This document shows positions 39,501 through 48,500 of a stretch of 64,000 nt of DNA, one piece after another. Under the pieces are notes generated by a model. The model was given only the letters and a program-made list of their open reading frames with translations, ran no database searches and was not told where the DNA came from. The position numbers and the translations under genes are program-made. Origin of the DNA: Choristoneura fumiferana (lineage: Eukaryota; Arthropoda; Insecta; Lepidoptera; Tortricidae); NCBI RefSeq assembly GCF_025370935.1, contig NC_133473.1:9987842-10051841 (forward strand), written 5' to 3'. Numbering within the stretch: the first letter of the stretch is position 1; each line of letters starts with the position of its first letter.

Positions 39501-42500
39501 GCCTAAAAGTGGGACAGGCATATCACGATGTGCCTGAGAAACAATACGGCAGATCGATTAGAGCAACGCATTCGTCGATATTCCTAGCTTTATACCGGGC
39601 ACATCGTGATATGCCGAAAAAAATAAAAACCACAACGCACGAGCCGAGCGAGCGAAGCGAGCGTGCCGCGGCAGCGGCTGGCGAATTCCCCTAACCGATA
39701 TGGCGGCGTTTCATGATATGCCTATATATAGGAATTTCATGATCTGCCTAAACGTCACTAGGCTAATCGTTAAACGGTGAGTTTTGAACGATATGACGGA
39801 TGTCCCTTAAGCCAATTCATGAAATGGCGCCATTTCATGATATGCCCAGGAATTTCGTGATCTGGCGGATTTTACGATCGGCCGCCGACATATGCACGAC
39901 GATTTCTAATAGCGGTCACGTTGAAGTCGCAGTAAAATCAAACTTTTTTTCTGTGCTATATTTTTTATTTGGAAAAGAACCTTTAATACAAATTCATTGT
40001 CACCGTACTTACTTTACTTATATAAGTGTCCTTGTCAAATGCCTAAATGAGTCGTGAATATTGACGTAAGATGTAAGACTTACGGGGAATTCCCCATACA
40101 TAGGTCTATCTATTTTACTTTAATAATTAATGTAGGATGAACATGTATCCAGTCATTGGATTCCAGTAGTTATCGGTTTTAATATTAATATGATTTTTTG
40201 TAATTAATTAAACAGTGAGGTATTTGCGTGACCTATTGAATTCAATTTTGGCTGGTTAAAACTATTTTTCAACTCGTGCATGATCACCGATTAAATCGTT
40301 ATCGTTTATAAAATAGTAACGTGGCTGACTGACTGACTGACAGACAACACATAACCACTAGGGCTAGAGAGTTGAGCTTTCGCATACATATTCCTTGAGG
40401 ATCTAAGAGGTGCATAGGAACCAAACCAATTTTTTATTTTGCCAAGTAAGCGAAGCCATTAGATAAAGCTAATATAAAACCCTCACATTTTATTTAATTA
40501 TTGCGTAAAAATACAATTTTATCGCAAGTACGTTTTTTTTAGTTTTCTAACGGATTCTAAATCTGCCTTCTCTAAGTAATTAACTCATATATTTAAGTCT
40601 GAGTTGCACAGTTCTTTAGTAACATAATGACACCGCAGTTCAAAGGCATGCCTTTAATCGCCGCGCAGTCTCTCAAATGTTAATCCGCATGAGGTAATGC
40701 AGCGCGCTATTAACCAGAATTATAAGTTGCTTTAATTAAAAAGTTATGTTGGGTTAAATTTCCCTCACTTATCTCGTATGCGCAGCAAATACAGCCCGCC
40801 TTGCGACACAGATACCGTTTAATGGCTGGCTAGGTTTACCTTAAAGTCGTTATTCTTTTATTGCAGGCAGCAAACCGATTGGATTTTACGATATTAATTA
40901 GAGGTAAACCCACTCGATCGTTCGACTATCACCTTTGTAACGTTTTTTTTAGTTTAGTTAGGCACGCCGTAGATTTCATTTCGTGCCTGCTAAGCATCGT
41001 GGCAAATAATTACTTACGAGGTAGTTACAAAAGTAACCGAAATCTTGATAAAAATTACAATAGCTTTTGTATTGTTGGATCTCAAGCGGCAGCGAGATTC
41101 TTCTAATTACCTGACGGTGGTTGCGGGCCTGACTTGGATTGATATAGAATTTTAATTACAATAACGAAACAGTTAGATCACCGTACTTATTCGTGGTTAA
41201 GATAGCAATCTCTGCTACACAATGCTATATTCATTGGATGACTTTACCTATAACGGTGATTTTCCTGTTTATTCTTAGTAGGTATAGTCGCCTAACAGGT
41301 AGAGTTACCTTGAATGAAGTTCTATCTGGTACTTACACTTACCTGTAGTGATAACTATGTAAAATGTTAGTACCTAGTAACTGTAAAGGTATTAAACTTA
41401 GATGGAAAGCAACGGTACCTAAAAATGTTGTTCAATCAGTTGTAATGTCTAAGTGATTAATTTAGTTATCTCTACCTTAACAGTTTTTTTCTAATTTGTA
41501 ATCAAGATTACTATTAATACAGAAACATAGATCTGCACTTATGTATTTCTTTATCTGAATAGATCAAGTGATCAAAAAAGGTGATAATATCGATCTTCAA
41601 TTATTATTGGCATTGCAACATCCGTTCTTGGAAAGAACGCTATCAGCGTGATTAGGGTAAATTGGTAATGCTTGCCAATAACGGACGATTAACGATGGAT
41701 CACCTTTCATTGCAATATCGAGCAAGACGCCGAGATTTCGCATGATTCCGCCTTGCACTGATAACGACAAGCCCGGTGAGCACGCGCAGGCCCCGGCGGC
41801 CTCAGTCGCTAGCCCTCGCTGCTCTCCGCCGACCGCGCGCAACGACAAACCAAAACAACCCGCGAACAAACTATCGGAAAATTCTACCATCGACCTTCAC
41901 GCGTTCTTTTATTATTTAGTGTGCCTAACATCTCCGATGACTGCGACCGAATGCATTCCGAGAACTCGAGCCGCGTAATGTGATTATTTCCAAATTTGGA
42001 AAATTGTTTCTCAAATTATGTTAGTTTTATTATGAACAGTATCTAATAGTGCTAAATTCGATATGAAAAATTGTAATAGTAAGCCGCTGTTCGTCATACA
42101 ATGTTATGAAGTAAGTTTATGGAGACATGGTTGCCCTTATTATTATTGGAGCGAAACTATGTAACTACATTACTCGTACTCGTATAGGTAACCACAGCCT
42201 TATATTTTTCTCTAGGTGCAAATAGTTACATATTCACAAGCCGTAAAATACGTCCAATAGTAGGTAGGTACTTATAGTGTCGTCATTTAGGTTTCGATGA
42301 AACATCACGAAGTTGGCGGTAACATATCAGTATCAGTGATATCATTTTCAATCAAATCAATAATCTCTACCTATACGCAGAAATTGTTGACATATAGAAG
42401 ATGGCAAAACAAGTTAAAATCAATACTTCCCTTCTAATGTTTGTAGCGTGTAACATTTATAAAAATATTGTTACACTGTTAACTTACCGATATTACTAGT

Positions 42501-45500
42501 TCCGGTAGTCCTAATGTGGAATTTACTGTGATATTAAATGAATCTAATAGTAGACGAGCTTATATTACACGACATGCATTTGCATTCACATATCTACTCG
42601 TATTTTGTCATGCATGTACATCCGGCAAGGCTGGTAACTGGCCTAGTAGTTTACGTGAAAATAAGGCGAGTTATTGTCAAATATTGATAAATTCCTTGTT
42701 TCTGAACTTGATGCTGTCTAACAATACGTAGGTACCTGCATTTAAATGAATATTATAAGCATAATTGCCGTAGCATTTGCTCCACCATTATAAATTGTGT
42801 CTAAAGTCACCACTACACTTGTTAAATCCCGGGAAAAGGGTTTAAATATTTTTAATTAAGGACTTTCTACACCCGAGGAAAGTGATGAAACTGCCGAAAT
42901 CAATGGCTACTGACATACAAGGCTTTGTATAATAGTTCAGAAGGTTTTAAAAAGGCAAAAGATACAATAAATGAAGATCACCTCAGATTGCAGAAAAAAC
43001 CGCAGTTTAATGTGAATACGTCAATCAAACAAATGTTTTTCCCGGATACCTAATGCGATGACCAAATGATACCTTGATGCACATAAAGCTCTTGCAAACG
43101 ATTCTAATCTTAAGTTGCATCGTACAATATCACAGACAGACAATAATACAGACTGACAGATAATACCTAATGACGTGTTTTGCCGCATACTTCTTATTTT
43201 ACGTAGATGATGTAACCTAAGTTCAATGTCAGTGACGCTCTGTTTTGGATTTAACCCGTGGATTTAACTTTATGTTAACAATAAACAATAATCAAAAATA
43301 TGAACGATAAAACAAAGGCCTTTTATATAAAAAGCTCTACATAAACATTCAGTACACAATACTTGACATCCATTGAAATTAGTAAAAATATCGGTTTTGT
43401 TGATAGTTTCTGTTTGTAATTTTAAACAGACAAGACTTGTTTTTCTATTTGATTCTACGCTTGATGTGTGATATTAAATAGGTAACTATCTAGTTACAGA
43501 CAACGATATTGATAGTACTAAGCAATGAAATTGCAAGTCGTGTTCAATTCCTATATAAAAACCGATATATTTCGGACGTCCATATTTTTATTTTTAGCAA
43601 ATATTTATTGGTAATCAATACGTATTATTTCTTAGGACCGTCAACAGACTTTTCCGATACGGAAGACGGAAGCAGTGCAGTCGGAGTCAACGACAAACGG
43701 GCACACGTCGCAAAAACGAGAAGCTTCTGACAGTCCGCCTCCGCCCCCACCGCCGGTAAGTGGACTCAGGAAAGCAATTGTGAGAAGCGATTAAGTAATA
43801 TCAACTGAATAATGCCATTGCTATCAATGGTAAAAAAGCCATCTTATTCCGTTAGGATTTTTATCCTAAACGTTGATTCATATAAATATAGCCTGTTGAA
43901 TTTTGCATTTAGCTCCCATGTCTCTAATCAAGTAATCGTTACATATATTACTTTTATATTGGTGCCTAAAATGATATCACCCGAAGAACAAATTTTTTTG
44001 AAAGTACTAAAAGCTTTAATTTCAATTATCTTTTAAATTCCCGGCAGTAACAGTGATTGGATTAGTATACGTTATGCCTATCCAATTTATGAAATGTGTA
44101 AACAAACCGATTTCATCAAAATTCTTGTATAAACACCTACTGGATCGAATCAATACCATTTATCTATAATTCGTGTCTTTTAACTAGATGTCTAATTACT
44201 TTTTTCACCAAAATTCACTTTCATCAATGATATTTCATAGTTTATATGTAATATCATTGATTTAAATATTTATTTTTCATTTGAAAAATCTTCGCCAAAA
44301 TCTGACGTTATTTCTTGATTGAAACATGTGTACCTATAATCTGTAGTAGCATAGACTAGCGTAGAGATGGTGGAAAATTTGACATTTTAAAAATCGATTA
44401 TTGCGCGTATGAATAAGCGATTTTTATTTACTTTCCTTAAAATTAAAAAATAATTACTGCTTTTATAATTGAATAAACAGTCTTTGGAATTAATAAAATG
44501 GACAAAATACATTGATCTATATTCAATTAATAAATAATCGATTTACTTAACAGATTAATTATTTTTCAATAGGTTCTAGGTTTTCCCATCACTAAATGTC
44601 TATGGTCGGGTTAATGGCGTCTTTGTTTACGCTTGTCATAAATTGGATCGGAATACAATATAGCAATTGGGTGATTCAAAATTCAAATTAATTTGCAGTG
44701 CAAATTGCAGACAATTTTAGGTTTGCATCATAATTGACTTTGGAGTTAATTGGCCTTATAAATAATCAGTTGTGAAATCCGGCCTTGATACGTACCGAAG
44801 TTTTATCTCGCTTATAACTTCCTTTCAGATGCCAGCAACTAACGGCCACCAAAACGGTGAACATAAAAAGTGGACATACCCAAGCCGATTCCAAAAGCAC
44901 TTAACATAGATCTGGTTAACACTTTGAACCACAGAAATGGTTCGTTGGCACGAACGCCAACGCCGGACTATAATAACAAGACTGATTTTAAAACTCAGTT
45001 CAAATTAAAAAGTGTTAAAGATGACAAAGCTGAGATGGATTCCTTAGAATCGTATAAATTGAAAAATCCAACGAATTTACAACCAAAACCACCCTCAAAT
45101 TACTTTGTGCGAGCACCTAATGGCACTGCAACTATGAAGAAACATCTGCGTCCTGTTTCGGTGACAATAGGGGAGTATGCCGGTGGAGGGAACAGCCGGC
45201 GAGAACCGACCAAGTTGGATTTCCTGAACGGTGACAAACCAGACGGTCCGCTACCAGCAATGGAGGACGAACCAATCACCAATAGGCTACAATCTGAATT
45301 AGCGCTCACATTATCTAGGTCCAATTTACGCAAGAAGACTGATGCAATCGTAAGTTAAATAAATCAAATAATAATAATACTCGTATCGAATAATGTACCA
45401 TGACCTTTAGCGTCAATGCTTAAATACATTTCTTTCAGGGTAATCGAATAGGTCCAGATAGTCACATAACGAACAACAACGAAGACGATTGGTTATTGAT

Positions 45501-48500
45501 AAAAATTTCACGCTAGTTACGGAAACAATGTTATTGCCTTATGAACCGAGCATAACAATACTAAAAGTATGAAAAAGCGTAATAGTTAGCCGCTATTCTG
45601 TACAAAATTATGAAGTAAGTTTATACATACATGGTTGCCCTTTTTTTTGGAGCGAAACTATGTAACTACATTACTCGTACTCGTATAGGTAACCACACAA
45701 TGTTTTTCTCTAGGTAATAATACATTTCACAAGCCGTAAAATACGTCAATAGTAGGTAGGTACTTATAGTGTCGTCATTTAGGTTTCGATGAAACATCAC
45801 GAAGTTGGCGGTAACATATCAGTATCAGTGATATCATTTTCAATCAAATCAATAATCTCTACCTATACGCAGAAATTGTTGACATATAGAAGATGGCAAA
45901 ACAAGTTAAAATATTGATTTTAACTTGTTTTGCCATCTTCATCTTCATCATAAGTATTGACTTCCCTTCTAATGTTTGTAGCGTGTAACATTTATAAAAA
46001 TATTGTTACACTGTTAACTTACCGATATTACTAGTTCCGGTAGTCCTAATGTGGAATTTACTGTGATATTAAATAAATCTAATAGTAGACGAGCTTATAT
46101 TACACGACATGCATTTGCATTCACATATCTACTCGTATTTTGTCATGCATGTACATCCGGCAAGGCTGGTAACTGGCCTAGTAGTTTACGTGAAAATAAG
46201 GCGAGTTATTGTCAAATATTGATAAATTCCTTGTTTCTGAACTTGATGCTGTCTAACAATACGTAGGTACCTGCATTTAAATGAATATTATAAGCATAAT
46301 TGCCGTAGCATTTGCTCCACCATTATAAATTGTGTCTAAAGTCACCACTACACTTGTTAAATCCCGGGAAAAGGGTTTAAATATTTTTAATTAAGGACTT
46401 TCTACACCCGAGGAAAGTGATGAAACTGCCGAAATCAATGGCTACTGACATACAAGGCTTTGTATAATAGTTCAGAAGGTTTTAAAAAGGCAAAAGATAC
46501 AATAAATGAAGATCACCTCAGATTGCAGAAAAAACCGCAGTTTAATGTGAATACGTCAATCAAACAAATGTTTTTCCCGGATACCTAATGCGATGACCAA
46601 ATGATACCTTGATGCACATAAAGCTCTTGCAAACGATTCTAATCTTAAGTTGCATCGTACAATATCACAGACAGACAATAATACAGACTGACAGATAATA
46701 CCTAATGACGTGTTTTGCCGCATACTTCTTATTTTACGTAGATGATGTAACCTAAGTTCAATGTCAGTGACGCTCTGTTTTGGATTTAACCCGTGGATTT
46801 AACTTTATGTTAACAATAAACAATAATCAAAAATATGAACGATAAAACAAAGGCCTTTTATATAAAAAGCTCTACATAAACATTCAGTACACAATACTTG
46901 ACATCCATTGAAATTAGTAAAAATATCGGTTTTGTTGATAGTTTCTGTTTGTAATTTTAAACAGACAAGACTTGTTTTTCTATTTGATTCTACGCTTGAT
47001 GTGTGATATTAAATAGGTAACTATCTAGTTACAGACAACGATAGTAGTAAGCAATGAAATTGCGAGTCGTGTTCAATTCCTATATAAAAACCGATATATT
47101 TCGGACGTCCATATTTTTATTTTTAGCAAATATTTATTGGTAATCAATACGTATTATTTCTTAGGACCGTCAACAGACTTTTCCGATACGGAAGACGGAA
47201 GCAGTGCAGTCGGAGTCAACGACAAACGGGCACACGTCGCAAAAACGAGAAGCTTCTGACAGTCCGCCTCCGCCCCCACCGCCGGTAAGTGGACTCAGGA
47301 AAGCAATTGTGAGAAGCGATTAAGTAATATCAACTGAATAATGCCATTGCTATCAATGGTAAAAAAGCCATCTTATTTCGTTAGGATTTTTATCCTAAAC
47401 GTTGATTCATATAAATATAGCCTGTTGAATTTTGCATTTAGCTACATATATTACTTTTATATTGGTGCCTAAAATGATATCATCCGAAGAACAAATTTTT
47501 TTGAAAGTACTAAAAGCTTTAATTTCAATTATCTTTTAAATTCCCGGCAGTAACAGTGATTGGATTAGTATACGTTATGCCTATCCAATTTATGAAATGT
47601 GTAAACAAACCGATTTCATCAAAATTCTTGTATAAACACCTACTGGATCGAATCAATACCATTTATCTATAATTCGTGTCTTTTAACTAGATGTCTAATT
47701 ACTTTTTTTCACCAAAATTCACTTTCATCAATGATATTTCATAGTTTATATGTAATATCATTGATTTAAATATTTATTTTTCATTTGAAAAATCTTCGCC
47801 AAAATCTGACGTTATTTCTTGATTGAAACATGTGTACCTATAATCTGTAGTAGCATAGACTAGCGTAGAGATGGTGGAAAATTTGACATTTTAAAAATCG
47901 ATTATTGCGCGTATGAATAAGCGATTTTTATTTACTTTCCTTAAAATTAAAAAATAATTACTGCTTTTATAATTGAATAAACAGTCTTTGGAATTAAATC
48001 AAGTATTTTAAATAATAAAATAGACAAAATACATTGATCTTTATTCAATTAATAAATAATCGATTTACTTAACAGATTAATTATTTTTCAATAGGTTCTA
48101 GGTTTTCCCATCACTAAATGTCTATGGTCGGGTTAATGGCGTCTTTGTTTACGCTTGTCATAAATTGGATCGGAATACAATATAGCAATTGGGTGATTCA
48201 AAATTCAAATTAATTTGCAGTGCAAATTGCAGACAATTTTAGGTTTGCATCATAATTGACTTTGGAGTTAATTGGCCTTATAAATAATCAGTTGTGAAAT
48301 CCGGCCTTGATACGTACCGAAGTTTTATCTCGCTTATAACTTCCTTTCAGATGCCAGCAACTAACGGCCACCAAAACGGTGAACATAAAAAAGTGGACAT
48401 ACCCAAGCCGATTCCAAAAGCACTTAACATAGATCTGGTTAACACTTTGAACCACAGAAATGGTTCGTTGGCACGAACGCCAACGCCGGACTATAATAAC

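Larger units (their letters stand above)
33664..43635. other. large harmonin intron (10 kb, including part of duplication unit 1)
   Basis: It holds the SINE, MITE, LINE and motif cluster listed separately. A GC-rich patch at 41740-41900 has an open frame on each strand but no good splice sites. Otherwise nothing was recognised. Confidence 0.6.
42062..45567. repeat. 3.5-kb direct tandem duplication, unit 1
   Basis: Nearly identical to 45568-49130, with offsets of 3529, 3522 and 3525 bp at the three exons. It includes about 1.5 kb of intron upstream of the Pro-stretch exon. Unit 1 has an extra stretch of about 25 bp at 43914-43940. Its last 130 bp diverge strongly. Confidence 0.93.

Noticed and set aside
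42516..42731. 71-codon frame repeated at 46051-46266
   Set aside because: It is duplicated only because it lies in the 3.5-kb tandem repeat. It is AT-rich, has no splice or promoter context, and its conservation between units is no better than that of the flanking intron.
45100..45333. Minus-strand 77-codon frame, also at 48623-48856
   Set aside because: Shadow of the harmonin tail exon; the plus strand has matching splice sites and phase.
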